DNA of 64,000 nt, taken from NCBI RefSeq assembly GCF_002368335.1, contig NZ_AP018288.1, positions 6,329,221 to 6,393,220 of the forward strand, given 5' to 3'. A program made the translations under genes and the position numbers. Origin of the DNA: Nostoc sp. NIES-4103. Its GTDB lineage: Bacteria; Cyanobacteriota; Cyanobacteriia; Cyanobacteriales; Nostocaceae. The notes beneath the pieces were generated by a model. It saw only the letters and a program-made list of their open reading frames with translations, did not search any database and was not told the DNA's origin. The number at the start of each line of letters is the position of its first letter. Within the stretch, counting starts at the first letter, position 1. Below are positions 50,317-59,679 of this stretch, piece by piece.

Positions 50317-52425
50317 TTAATCTTCGTCTGCATCTGATTCATCTGTCCACTCAGATGTGTTTGTGGAGTCAGATGATTCTATACCATTGTCTGTGAGGCG
50401 AATAATTTCTCCTTGGAAGTATTGCGCTAAACGCTGGGCTGCGATCGCTACTTCATCAGTTTCCCAGTCAGATACAGGTTTTTGTATTGGTGGAGATACA
50501 GTTTGTCCGCCACTCCCATTCCTCGCAACCGATGCAGTTTGATTTTTTGCTGTCGGCTCAGTTTTTATTGGTGATGATGCTTGTGTCTGTACTGGTGTGG
50601 CTGGCTGTGTATTTTGATTGTTGTACTTGGGAGGAGGTGGCTGCTGAACTGTAGGGGAAGGCTTTGCTGGAGAACTTTTTCTAGCCACAGTAGAGGTTGA
50701 GGAAGTTCCTTTCTCCAGGCTGACCTTGACTTCATGTCCGAAAGTCTGCCGAAAAGCCGCTGCAATCATAGGTAAATCAGACTTAACTTTGTCATACCAT
50801 ACAGGTTTGACAGCAACGCGAGCTGTAGTACCATCAAATTCCATCAGATAGCCCATTTGACGCAGCATTTCTTGCCTGGATTTTGGCTGGAGGTTAGCGA
50901 GCATCTGTTGCCAAACTTGAGTTAAATCATACTGTGATGCTTCAACAACTTCTTCTTGTGCTGATACTGGAGATATTTCTTGTGCAGGTGTGATGACAGG
51001 CTGCTCTTGTACGACTGGTCGATGATTAGATCCATTTTCAGCTGGTGGTGAAACCGCTGTCAGTGGCTCACGAGTAGATCCATTTTCTCCTACTGGTGGC
51101 GATATCGAGTTAGTAGAAGAGGTATGATTCTCTGCTGGGCGGCTTGGTGTGGAGCGATCGCTCAAACCATTACCGTTTGTCGAAGCTGTTTTGGCAGAGT
51201 TAGGTTGCTGAGGTAAAGTTGCAGGATCAGCTTTTGAGAACTGCTCTTGCGATGACTGCCGATGATTAGTGCTAGTTAATACGGCAGGCGGTGTGGTAAC
51301 TCTAGGTGAAACGCTTGTGGCTGTAGGTTGAATATTCGCACTCGGTAACAATCCTAATAATGTCACCTCTAACCATAAACGCGGCTGGGTAGTGTTTTTA
51401 ATCTGGACTTCAGCTGTTCGTAGGTGTTGCTGTCCTACTAAAATTGTACTAGTGTCCAATTGCTGGGCAAACTTAACTAATGCTTCCCAAGTTTGGCTAG
51501 TACAAGCTACCAAATCATGACGATTAGGTGCTGTTTTGGCAATCAGCAAGTCGCGGTAGAAAGCGGCGAGATTTTGCAGAATAGTTAATGGTTCCCGACC
51601 ACGATCTAGGATATTACGGCTACAGTCCAAAACTGCTTCGGGATTATCTTGCGTAATTGCACTTAATAAGGCTAACAAGTCTCGTTCGCTGACTGATCCC
51701 ACTAAATCCCAAACTTTATCTGGTGTCACTTCACCGGACAGCAGCGCTAATTGATCGAGCAAACTTTCTGCGTCTCGTAATCCGCCCTGAGCAATTTGAG
51801 CTACTAAAGTTACAGCATCAGGGGTAATATCAATTTGTTCTTTCGACGCGATCGCACTTAAGTGCTTAACCATCGCTTCTAATTGAATACGTCTAAAATC
51901 GAACCTTTGACAGCGCGAGATAATTGTCGGTAATACTCTCTGGGGATCTGTTGTCGCGAGGACAAAAACTACGTGCTTTGGTGGCTCCTCCAGTGTTTTT
52001 AGTAACGCATTAAATGCAGCAGTACTGAGCATGTGGCATTCATCGACCACATAAACCTTATAGCGACACTGTACAGGGGCAAACTGTGCTTTTTCAATCA
52101 GTTCGCGGATATTATCAACACCTGTGTTACTAGCTGCATCGATTTCAATAACATCAAGGGAGTAGCCTTTAGTGATTCCCTGACAAACATCGCATACGCC
52201 GCATGGTACAGAGGTAGGCTTGTCACTTTTGAGACAATTAAGGGATTTAGCCAAAATACGGGCGCTAGAAGTCTTACCCGTACCTCGTGGCCCAGTGAAT
52301 AAATAGGCAGGGGCAATTTTCGCGGTTGCGATCGCATTAGTGAGGGTAGTAGCGATCGCCTCTTGTCCCACTAGTTCAGCAAAACTTTTTGGGCGATACT
52401 TGTGGTGCAGGGGTTCGTAAGACAT
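50317..52425 (-). CDS. dnaX: DNA polymerase III subunit gamma/tau
   Basis: Clamp-loader ATPase subunit of the replicative polymerase, 702 aa. The N-terminal AAA+ domain has Walker A GPRGTGKTS, a zinc-binding Cys cluster (CGVCDVC), Walker B VDECHML and sensor motif EEPPKHVVFVLATTD. Domain III follows to about residue 360, then a long low-complexity Ser/Thr/Pro/Gln linker (365-500 and 590-660) and a small C-terminal domain. Start at 52425 (MSYEPLHHKYRP) matches the family. No intein is present, unlike Synechocystis PCC 6803 dnaX. The response regulator gene follows. Confidence 0.95.
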   Translation of the reverse strand: MSYEPLHHKYRPKSFAELVGQEAIATTLTNAIATAKIAPAYLFTGPRGTGKTSSARILAKSLNCLKSDKPTSVPCGVCDVCQGITKGYSLDVIEIDAASNTGVDNIRELIEKAQFAPVQCRYKVYVVDECHMLSTAAFNALLKTLEEPPKHVVFVLATTDPQRVLPTIISRCQRFDFRRIQLEAMVKHLSAIASKEQIDITPDAVTLVAQIAQGGLRDAESLLDQLALLSGEVTPDKVWDLVGSVSERDLLALLSAITQDNPEAVLDCSRNILDRGREPLTILQNLAAFYRDLLIAKTAPNRHDLVACTSQTWEALVKFAQQLDTSTILVGQQHLRTAEVQIKNTTQPRLWLEVTLLGLLPSANIQPTATSVSPRVTTPPAVLTSTNHRQSSQEQFSKADPATLPQQPNSAKTASTNGNGLSDRSTPSRPAENHTSSTNSISPPVGENGSTREPLTAVSPPAENGSNHRPVVQEQPVITPAQEISPVSAQEEVVEASQYDLTQVWQQMLANLQPKSRQEMLRQMGYLMEFDGTTARVAVKPVWYDKVKSDLPMIAAAFRQTFGHEVKVSLEKGTSSTSTVARKSSPAKPSPTVQQPPPPKYNNQNTQPATPVQTQASSPIKTEPTAKNQTASVARNGSGGQTVSPPIQKPVSDWETDEVAIAAQRLAQYFQGEIIRLTDNGIESSDSTNTSEWTDESDADED

Positions 52426-52726
52426 GGATTTATAAACACAAGCGCCCAATTTAACATTCAATTATTTTAAACGTAGGAATAGTACTTATAAAGGATTAAT
52501 TATTTCCTACATTCCTCTCTATTATAGTACATTTGAACCACATTAGGGAATTGGGAGCAGGGGGATGGGGAGATGGGGGGCAGGGGGGCAGGGGAGATGG
52601 GGAATAACTATTGACTATTGACTATTGACAAATGACAAATGACCATTGACTAATATGTACATTTTATTGACTGGATTAATGCGATAGTACAGTGCGATCG
52701 CTACAATCTTAGGTAAACAATATTTA
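52426..52726. repeat. Divergent region with STRR
   Basis: GGGGGAT/GGGGAGAT-type simple repeats (about 52548-52605), then TTGACTA and ACAAATG heptamers (about 52607-52650). Then GCTACAATCTTAGG (about 52700) is shared with the region upstream of the 53785 gene and may be a promoter element. Confidence 0.7.
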
Positions 52727-53443
52727 ATGGTACAGCAAATGCTCAGGCGGCTAGTTCAGTGGCTCAAAAGGTTATTCCAACGCTTGTTTGGTGGGCAAAA
52801 GACTCCTGCAAATGTGGGCACAGATGTACCAAAACAACCAGCACCACCCCTAACCGACACGGATCTAGAATTTCTTTTCACCGAACTTCTCGAAGGAGTG
52901 CATCAGGCGCGAGGAGAAGCTTGGGCCTCAAAGTGGCTGCAAAATATTGAACATCGTGTGTCCAAAGAACGTTGGTTAGAATGGTTACAGCGGTTTGGTG
53001 AAAGACTGCTAGCATCATCTACACCTAATAATGAATTAGCTGCTCGTTTAGTGCAACTGGGTGAATTGGGTATCGGCGAAATCGGAGATACTGCTTATGA
53101 TATTGGGATGCAAGTGTTAACACGTAATCAAGGCGAACCAATATGGGAATATGATGGGCCAGATGCGGTTAGCACAAGTTTGTCGCTTGAAGATAGCTAC
53201 CCAGTCACAGAACAACTAGGTGAGGGAGAAAACATCCCAGGCGAGGAAGAAAACATCCCAACTGAGGGAGAATATCAAACTGTCACCCTAGATCAGTTAT
53301 TTGTGATGTTGCAGCAGGATCAAAACTTGCGCCAACAGATAGCTCAACAGCTGGCGCTTGAGACAGACGATCCTGAAGCTATCGTCCAAGAATTGATTAA
53401 TCAATATAATGCATCTAATCAATCGACTACAGAGCAACCGTAA
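52727..53443 (+). CDS. Paralogue of the TPR-CHAT N-terminal domain
   Basis: 238 residues, soluble. Residues about 5-130 are clearly homologous to the first 130 residues of the TPR-CHAT protein just downstream. Shared text: LVQWLK, DLEFLFTELLEGVHQARGEAW against DLELLFIQLLEGVHQGRGQQW, ERWLEWLQRFGERLL, and LVQLGELGIGEIGDTAYDIGMQVL. The C-terminal third (about 145-238) is acidic with Gln-rich LDQLFVMLQQDQNLRQQIAQQLA. This is also found in the partner (LDELLVRLDQSAHLVQQLASNLA). No catalytic domain is present. ATG at 52739 would align better with the paralogue start. It may act as a partner or decoy of the CHAT protein. Confidence 0.75.
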   Translation: MVQQMLRRLVQWLKRLFQRLFGGQKTPANVGTDVPKQPAPPLTDTDLEFLFTELLEGVHQARGEAWASKWLQNIEHRVSKERWLEWLQRFGERLLASSTPNNELAARLVQLGELGIGEIGDTAYDIGMQVLTRNQGEPIWEYDGPDAVSTSLSLEDSYPVTEQLGEGENIPGEEENIPTEGEYQTVTLDQLFVMLQQDQNLRQQIAQQLALETDDPEAIVQELINQYNASNQSTTEQP

Positions 53444-53784
53444 GATTGGGGATTGGGGATTGGGTATTGGGGATTAGGAAGAAAAACGCTTTTTGATAAA
53501 CTAAATTCTTTCCCAGTCCCCAGTCCCCATTGCCCCTAATCCCCAACGCCACTTGCTTCAAGCCGGGAAACCCGTCCAACGCAGTGGCTCCTCCCTGCGG
53601 TCGCGGGGGCCCCGAATTCCCCAGTCCCCAGTCCCCAGAGAATAACAACTGACAAAGTTTTGTATATTTTTTATAACCATAGGGCTGTAAACCCTGCTAA
53701 ATTCAGTAGGTTTTAGGTAATTGCTAATATTTTTAAGACAACGCCGCTACAATCTAGGAGAAATTAAATCCAAGAGTATGGCAA
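53444..53784. repeat. STRR and mosaic repeat between the two paralogues
   Basis: GGGGATT and CCCAGTCC heptamers (53446-53550, 53615-53640) frame a GC-rich mosaic (53560-53610, GCAGTGGCTCCTCCCTGCGG). GCTACAATCTAGG near 53748 repeats the element upstream of the first paralogue. Confidence 0.75.
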
Positions 53785-56700
53785 ATGCTCACGCAGCTAG
53801 TGCAGTGGCTTAAAACGTTTTCAAAACGCCCCGTTGGTAGTCAGCAGACTCGCGATCTCAAGACTGTAAAAGACCAGCAGGTGGTTCTACCACCTCAACT
53901 GAGTAATGCGGATCTGGAACTTTTGTTTATCCAGCTGTTGGAAGGTGTACATCAAGGACGAGGACAACAGTGGGCTATCAATTACCTACAGCGGATGGAA
54001 GATCGAATTAGCCTTGAGCGCTGGATAGATTGGCTGCTGAGCTTTGGTGAAAAATTGCTTCTATCACCTGCACCGAATCATCAATTAGCAATGCAGATGG
54101 TTCAGTTAGGTGAACTTGATATTGGCAAAGTTGGAGAACTTTCCCATGACATTGGCATACGGTTGTTAACACTGAACTCAAGTGAATGGTACGAAAATAA
54201 CGAGGAACCACAAAACGAAACTAGTACCACTGAAGATTTTGAAGCATCTGAAAATCTGTTCAATTCTCCAGGACAAGAGTTGATACGTAATTTAGGTGAA
54301 CTGTTATGGGAGTCTGACGATTTAGAAGTTGAACCCACAGGTGCAGTACCTGAAATTTCTACTCCCGAAGAACTTTCAGTCCAGAACATTGGAGAGGTGA
54401 TTTGGGGATATCAAGCAGAAGCAACTGAAACCACAACTGTACCCAATTTTGTTGCTGATGAAGATGCAACGGAGAACTCACAGGAATGGGTGTATGAAGC
54501 AGCGGCTGAAACTGCAACTTCCATACCTCTGCTACCTCCTGCTGAGGAAGATGTGATCACCAATTTAAGCGAATTGTCGTTTGAGTATGAAGTGAGAAAA
54601 ACTGAAATTACACCAACAGACCTTTTCGCTCATACTTTAGAGGCTGGTGTAACAAACTTTTCAGGAGATGGAACTTGGGATCAGTCTTTGGCGAATTTAG
54701 AGCCAAATGTAGCTTACACCTTAGATGAATTGTTGGTGAGGTTAGATCAAAGTGCCCATTTAGTCCAGCAGCTTGCTTCTAATTTGGCAACTCAAACCAG
54801 CCAGACTTTAGTCAGTGAATCGGATGCAGCTATAGAAGCACAAGCTTGGTTTTACCAAGGTTTGCGACAAGCTAAAAGTGGAGATTTGTCAAGAGCGATC
54901 GCATCTTACGACCAAGCTATAGAATTAAATCCTGATGCGTATGAATACTGGTTTAATCGCGGGTTGACGCTGTTTCATTTAAAATATTTTGCCGAAGCGA
55001 TCGCATCTTATAACCAAGCCATAGAACTGAAACCTGATTACTACAAAGCTTGGTACAATCGGGGCGGCACTTTGGGCGAATTAGGACTATTTGACGAAGC
55101 GATCGCTTCTTTTGAACAAGCTATAGAAATTCAGCCAGATCACCCGGAAGCTTGGGCTAGTAAGGGTTTGGCACTGCTGAAGTTAGGGCGGCTATGGGAA
55201 GCAGTTGCTAGTTATGACCAAGCTTTGCTGCTGCAACCCCAAGACCAGGAAAATTGGTATTTCCGAGGTGTAGCTTTGGCTGTGAGTGAGCAACATGAAG
55301 AAGCGATCGCTTCTTACGACCAAGCCCTGGCAATTCAATCAGACTACCACGAAGTCTGGATTGACCGGGGTGTTGTGCTGTTTAATTTAAAACGCTGGTC
55401 AGATGCGATCGCGTCCTGGGATAAAGCACTTGCAAATCAGCCTGATTTCTACTTAGCTTGGTACAACCGGGGTATAGCTTTGGATAATTTGGGACGGCGA
55501 ACTGAAGCGATCGCCTCTTATCACAAAGCCATAACTATTAAACCTGATTTTCACTTAGCTTGGCACAATCAGGCAGTAGCACTGTTTTATTTAAAAGAAT
55601 TTACAGAAGCGATCGTCTCTTACGATAAAGCTTTACAAATCAAACTTGATTATTGGGAAGCTTGGATTGGTCGAGGTACTGCTGCGGGTCATTTAATTAA
55701 TGTTGATTTCTCCTTAGCCACTGACATAGCACTAACAAATCCTGCCTTGCAGCAGGGAGGCTATGAAGGTAGACTGGCCAGCTACGAGGAAGGATTGAAA
55801 CATGTCCGTTCGGATACCCATCCTGAAGGTTGGGGTAGGTTACATTTAGCGATCGCTAATGCTTACTATGACCGAGGTAGGAAACATTGCACATTCTATG
55901 ATGATTGGCATCAAGCCTTTGCTGAGTACAATCAAGCCCTATTAACCCTCACAAGGGAAGATTTTCCAGAGTTACATCTGGAGGTTGTGCAATCTATGAT
56001 TAAAGTCCTTTTGAGTTTGGGAGAAATAGCACAAGCACAAGAATTGCAGGAATACAGCGCAGATATATTTCAACAATTAGTCAGTGAACAAACTCGCACT
56101 GATGAAAGTAAAAAACAGTTGGCTTTAAAATTTGCAGGAATTAGGCAATTAGCAGTTGATTTATATGTGGAATACGGTGATTTAGTTGAAGCTTGGGAAA
56201 TGGCAGAACTGGGTAAAAATTCATGTTTAACCTGGCTGCTAGATGGTTGGCAGGAAGAAATTTACTCACCTAGATATGACTCAGTTCAACAATTACTTAA
56301 TCCGACTACAGCAATTATTTATTGGCATATTAGCCCAGTAGGTTTAAACACTTTCATTATTAAAGACCAAGCACCATCACCCATCCTGGTTTTTATACCT
56401 ATACAAAATGTAGGAACCATAGGAACCACTAACTATTTCCATGAATTGCCTTTACCTGAAGCAGTGAAACGCTTGATTGAATTTGAAGATTGGTTGGAAA
56501 ATTGGAATCAGGCACAAGAGGAATATCGCAATCAAGACCAATTTAATCAAGATAAAAGTAGCTATTCCTGGCGATTAGAGATGGAAGAGAGGCTACTACA
56601 ATTAAAAGATATCCTCCAAATTTCTACAATTGAGCAGGAACTAGAAGGAATTACTCAACTAATTTTAATTCCTCACCGTGATTTGCACAGATTACCTCTT

Positions 56701-57537
56701 CATGCACTTTTTTCTCTTTCTTCCTACCAAGAGTATTTACCAAATTTAGAATCAAATTTTGCGATTTCCTATCTACCTAGTATTCAAATAGGTTTATCTT
56801 TAAAAAATGCAAATACATGGCAATTTTTCGAGCATAAGTTACTCAGTGTTGAATATCCCAAAAGCACAAGTTATTCTACATTGAAGTTTGCCAATTTAGA
56901 ATCTGAAGTTGTTAGCCAGATGTTTAATAGTCGCCAACGCATCCAGGGCGAAAAAGCTAATAAAGAGATTGTAGAAAATGCTTTATTTGATAATTATAAT
57001 ATATTTCATTTTACAGGGAATGTTACGAACAATTGCCGTGAGCCTCAAAAATCAGAATTAGCTTTAGCAGGAGAAGATAAGCTTACTTTAGAAGAGATTT
57101 ACCAAGGCAATTTAGCTAATTACAATTTAGTTACTCTCTCAGCTTGTGAAACAACTAGCAACCGGACTATTACTACTGAATATGTCAGTTTAGTCAATGG
57201 TTTTCTCTGTGGCGGAATCCCCTATGTAGTGAGTACTCTTTGGACTGTAGAATCTTCTGCTAGTGCTTTGGTGATGATAGAATTTTATCGAAGACTACAG
57301 CAAGAGAACTCGCCAACCACTGCTTTGGCAAAAGCAACGCTATGGCTGAAAGAATTAACGGCTGGAGAATTGGCAAAATGGTATGAAGAGTTATTCAATA
57401 ATGTGCAGATTGAAGATTTAAAAGTTAGGGCTTATTTAGCAACACATCTGTATAAAAATAGTAAAATGCCGTCAAATAAAAAGCTTTACAGTCATCCTTA
57501 CTATTGGGCTGCGTTTACTATGACGGGTAGTTTGTAA
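53785..57537 (+). CDS. TPR-repeat CHAT-domain protein with altered catalytic dyad
   Basis: 1250 residues. Residues 1-130 match the preceding gene; 130-345 is an acidic linker with LSELSFEYE/LGELLWESD-like repeats. At least eight TPRs cover about 350-645 (AWFYQGLRQAKSGDLSRAIASYDQAIELNPD and successors). A helical region follows (645-840). The CHAT domain is about 960-1250. Cys1121 (VTLSACETT) is present, but the expected catalytic His in the HFTGH-type motif is Asn1079 (IFHFTGNVTNN). Related cyanobacterial CHAT proteins I recall have His there. It is probably a non-proteolytic or altered CHAT scaffold. Function unknown; CHAT-TPR proteins include HetF (heterocyst formation) and protease effectors. 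Confidence 0.88.
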   Translation: MLTQLVQWLKTFSKRPVGSQQTRDLKTVKDQQVVLPPQLSNADLELLFIQLLEGVHQGRGQQWAINYLQRMEDRISLERWIDWLLSFGEKLLLSPAPNHQLAMQMVQLGELDIGKVGELSHDIGIRLLTLNSSEWYENNEEPQNETSTTEDFEASENLFNSPGQELIRNLGELLWESDDLEVEPTGAVPEISTPEELSVQNIGEVIWGYQAEATETTTVPNFVADEDATENSQEWVYEAAAETATSIPLLPPAEEDVITNLSELSFEYEVRKTEITPTDLFAHTLEAGVTNFSGDGTWDQSLANLEPNVAYTLDELLVRLDQSAHLVQQLASNLATQTSQTLVSESDAAIEAQAWFYQGLRQAKSGDLSRAIASYDQAIELNPDAYEYWFNRGLTLFHLKYFAEAIASYNQAIELKPDYYKAWYNRGGTLGELGLFDEAIASFEQAIEIQPDHPEAWASKGLALLKLGRLWEAVASYDQALLLQPQDQENWYFRGVALAVSEQHEEAIASYDQALAIQSDYHEVWIDRGVVLFNLKRWSDAIASWDKALANQPDFYLAWYNRGIALDNLGRRTEAIASYHKAITIKPDFHLAWHNQAVALFYLKEFTEAIVSYDKALQIKLDYWEAWIGRGTAAGHLINVDFSLATDIALTNPALQQGGYEGRLASYEEGLKHVRSDTHPEGWGRLHLAIANAYYDRGRKHCTFYDDWHQAFAEYNQALLTLTREDFPELHLEVVQSMIKVLLSLGEIAQAQELQEYSADIFQQLVSEQTRTDESKKQLALKFAGIRQLAVDLYVEYGDLVEAWEMAELGKNSCLTWLLDGWQEEIYSPRYDSVQQLLNPTTAIIYWHISPVGLNTFIIKDQAPSPILVFIPIQNVGTIGTTNYFHELPLPEAVKRLIEFEDWLENWNQAQEEYRNQDQFNQDKSSYSWRLEMEERLLQLKDILQISTIEQELEGITQLILIPHRDLHRLPLHALFSLSSYQEYLPNLESNFAISYLPSIQIGLSLKNANTWQFFEHKLLSVEYPKSTSYSTLKFANLESEVVSQMFNSRQRIQGEKANKEIVENALFDNYNIFHFTGNVTNNCREPQKSELALAGEDKLTLEEIYQGNLANYNLVTLSACETTSNRTITTEYVSLVNGFLCGGIPYVVSTLWTVESSASALVMIEFYRRLQQENSPTTALAKATLWLKELTAGELAKWYEELFNNVQIEDLKVRAYLATHLYKNSKMPSNKKLYSHPYYWAAFTMTGSL

Positions 57538-57996
57538 TTTGTAAGGTCTGATTTTATCAAACAGAATAGAGGCGTCAGTCGCCAGAATAAGAAATTGAAT
57601 TCTGTGCGAAGCCGCGGATGAATAAACGGGTTTAAAACCCCCTCCAAATCTATGATTTGGAGGTCTTCAATCAGTCGCGGGTCACCAATCCCCGACTGAT
57701 TGATTCTGACTCCTGAATTCTGACTCCTGAATTCTTCTTCAACAGATTTCTAACTTTGGAATTTGTTGCTTTGTTTGAGAATTTTTATGATCAGGCAGAG
57801 GCGCAGAGTTGCACAGAGTAGGAGAATGAAGACGCAAAGATGGCAAATAAAGTGGATTGCTTGTAAATGAGGTACACAGGGGCGGGCAAGATGCCCACCC
57901 CACAAGATTTATATCTTAAGATGTGTGGTTCATTTACTTACAAAGTGCTGTATAGTTTTACGTCTTTGCGTCTAATGGATGAAATCGTTTTGGGGT
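57538..57996. other. Intergenic region with hairpin-rich element copy 2
   Basis: 459 bp without a gene between convergent genes. It contains the second copy of the AATTCAGGAGTCAG element (57581-57740). It also has GGGGCGGGCAAGATGCCCAC near 57881, as at 48890. Confidence 0.65.
57581..57740 (-). mobile_element. Hairpin-rich TIR element, copy 2
   Basis: Reverse complement of the element at 21421-21600 with scattered substitutions. Both strong stems are kept: CCAAATC/GATTTGG and AATCAGTCGCGGG/CCCCGACTGATT. Stem sequences differ between copies, with pairing retained or improved here. Confidence 0.65.
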
Positions 57997-58635
57997 TTAC
58001 TTGTTAGGCTGGGGAGTTAGCCGCAGATAGGGTTTTACTTCCTCGTAGCCTTTGGGGAATTTTTCTTTGAGGACTTCTGGGTCTTTGAGAGAGGGGACAA
58101 TGACTACATCATCGCCGTCTTTCCAGTCAGCTGGGGTAGCTACGCTGTAATTATCAGTTAATTGCAGCGAATCAATGACGCGCAAAAGTTCATCAAAGTT
58201 GCGTCCAGTGCTGGGAGGATAGGTGAAAGAGAGACGCAGTTTTTTGTTGGGGTCAATAACAAAAACCGATCGCACTGTCACAGCGGCGTTAGCATTGGGG
58301 TGAATCATGTCGTAAAGGTCAGAAACTTTACGATCCGCATCTGCCAAAATCGGGTAGTTGAGGCTGGTGTTTTGAGTTTCTTCGATATCTCCCACCCATC
58401 CATTGTGAGATTCTACACTATCAACGCTCAGAGCGATCGCTTTAACGTTACGCTTGTCAAATTCTGGTTTGAGTTTGGCAACTGTGCCTAATTCTGTCGT
58501 GCAAACTGGTGTAAAGTCAGCAGGATGAGAAAACAGCACTACCCAGCTGTCACCCGCCCATTCGTAAAAATCTATGTCGCCATGTGTGGAGGCTTGCTTA
58601 AAGTTTGGTACTGTATCACCAAGACGGAGAGCCAT
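57997..58635 (-). CDS. 1-Cys peroxiredoxin (Prx6 type)
   Basis: 212-residue peroxidase that reduces H2O2 and organic hydroperoxides. The single peroxidatic Cys45 is in HPADFTPVCTTE, followed by LGTVAKLKPEF. SVDSVESHNGW, NYPILADADRKV, TVRSVFVIDPNKKLRLSFTYPPSTGRNFDELLRVIDSLQ and the C-terminal VIVPSLKD-type extension are characteristic of the Prx6 group. No resolving Cys is seen. Start 58635 (MALRLGDTVPNF) matches the family; an upstream Met gives an unrelated 22-residue extension. It is divergent from the membrane protein gene. Confidence 0.95.
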   Translation of the reverse strand: MALRLGDTVPNFKQASTHGDIDFYEWAGDSWVVLFSHPADFTPVCTTELGTVAKLKPEFDKRNVKAIALSVDSVESHNGWVGDIEETQNTSLNYPILADADRKVSDLYDMIHPNANAAVTVRSVFVIDPNKKLRLSFTYPPSTGRNFDELLRVIDSLQLTDNYSVATPADWKDGDDVVIVPSLKDPEVLKEKFPKGYEEVKPYLRLTPQPNK

Positions 58636-58935
58636 GAGAGATTCCCTGTAGTAAATAAGGCATGTGTCTTCTATTTTGCCATGATGACATAAAACCCTCA
58701 TTCACCAATCGGGCATTAGCAGTTTGAAACAAAATTTTAAGTTGTCAGCATATTTATTGGGGAGTGGGAGAAGGGGATATTCTTTTTTAAGCTTGGTTGT
58801 GGAATTTTTCCATGAATGGCTGGGTTGAAAAGCGTACTTCGACAAATATCAATGTAGATACGTCATGCCTAATGCCTGACGATGAAATTTTTTATGAGGA
58901 CTTTGTTATAACTATTAACAAATTTTTAACTTTCT
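58636..58935. other. Divergent region, 1-Cys Prx and membrane protein
   Basis: 300 bp. A 76-codon frame overlaps the next gene in another frame and is not convincing. No motif is recognised. Confidence 0.4.
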
Positions 58936-59649
58936 ATGATGATATTCATATTTCTCGTTATTGGTATTATCTTCAGCACAACTGTGAGTTTTTTGCTTGG
59001 TATTCCCTGGTTGATGCCGATTTTTAGTGCTGCTGTTCCTTATCCTATTTTCTTGTTAAAAGTGCATAAACAAAAATATCAAAGTGCTTTTTGGTGGATG
59101 TTAATCTGGGGATTATTACAGGGTATTTGTGTAATTCTAGCAACTAGAATAGCACCAAAAACAGCAGCAAAGGTGATTCTTCGTGGACAGTCATACACTA
59201 CAGAAATGTTGCACTGGATTCGCACTGGAGAAGGTTCAGAAGGTTCACTACGGTTATTTTTACCCAGTCATTTATTACACTATGCTATTTTTTGTATTCT
59301 CTGCGTTGTCTCTTTGAGTAGCGTGGCGTTAGTCTTCGGTACTTGGATGCTAAATTATATGAATTTCTATTTTGCAGAATTGGTGAAATTGAGTAGTAAA
59401 CCTTGGTTAGCTGCAATTTTAGGATGGTATCCTTGGTCTTTACTACGGATTATCGGATATATCACCACTGGGGTTGCTTTAGCTGCGTTAGGATTAAATT
59501 TATTAACTCGCCTGAGAAAAAAAGTTCCTAAATCTGTTTTTCCTAAGTCTTATATGCTGGCGGGGATTGGTTTTATAATTGCGGATATCATTGTCAAAGC
59601 AACTCTAGCACCCATTTGGCAAAAGCTGCTGTTGTATGCGTTGAATTAG
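58936..59649 (+). CDS. Conserved hypothetical membrane protein
   Basis: 237 residues with about six predicted membrane spans (first at 3-25, then 30-45, 50-70, 110-135, 155-190 and 205-230). A hydrophilic loop TAAKVILRGQSYTTEMLHWIRTGEGSEG lies between the third and fourth. I recognise no characterised family, but the text reads like a conserved cyanobacterial protein. It converges with the glycosyltransferase cluster, 30 bp from the first stop. Confidence 0.7.
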   Translation: MMIFIFLVIGIIFSTTVSFLLGIPWLMPIFSAAVPYPIFLLKVHKQKYQSAFWWMLIWGLLQGICVILATRIAPKTAAKVILRGQSYTTEMLHWIRTGEGSEGSLRLFLPSHLLHYAIFCILCVVSLSSVALVFGTWMLNYMNFYFAELVKLSSKPWLAAILGWYPWSLLRIIGYITTGVALAALGLNLLTRLRKKVPKSVFPKSYMLAGIGFIIADIIVKATLAPIWQKLLLYALN

Positions 59650-59679
59650 GCTAAATTCTAAAATCTAAAATTGGCAGGG

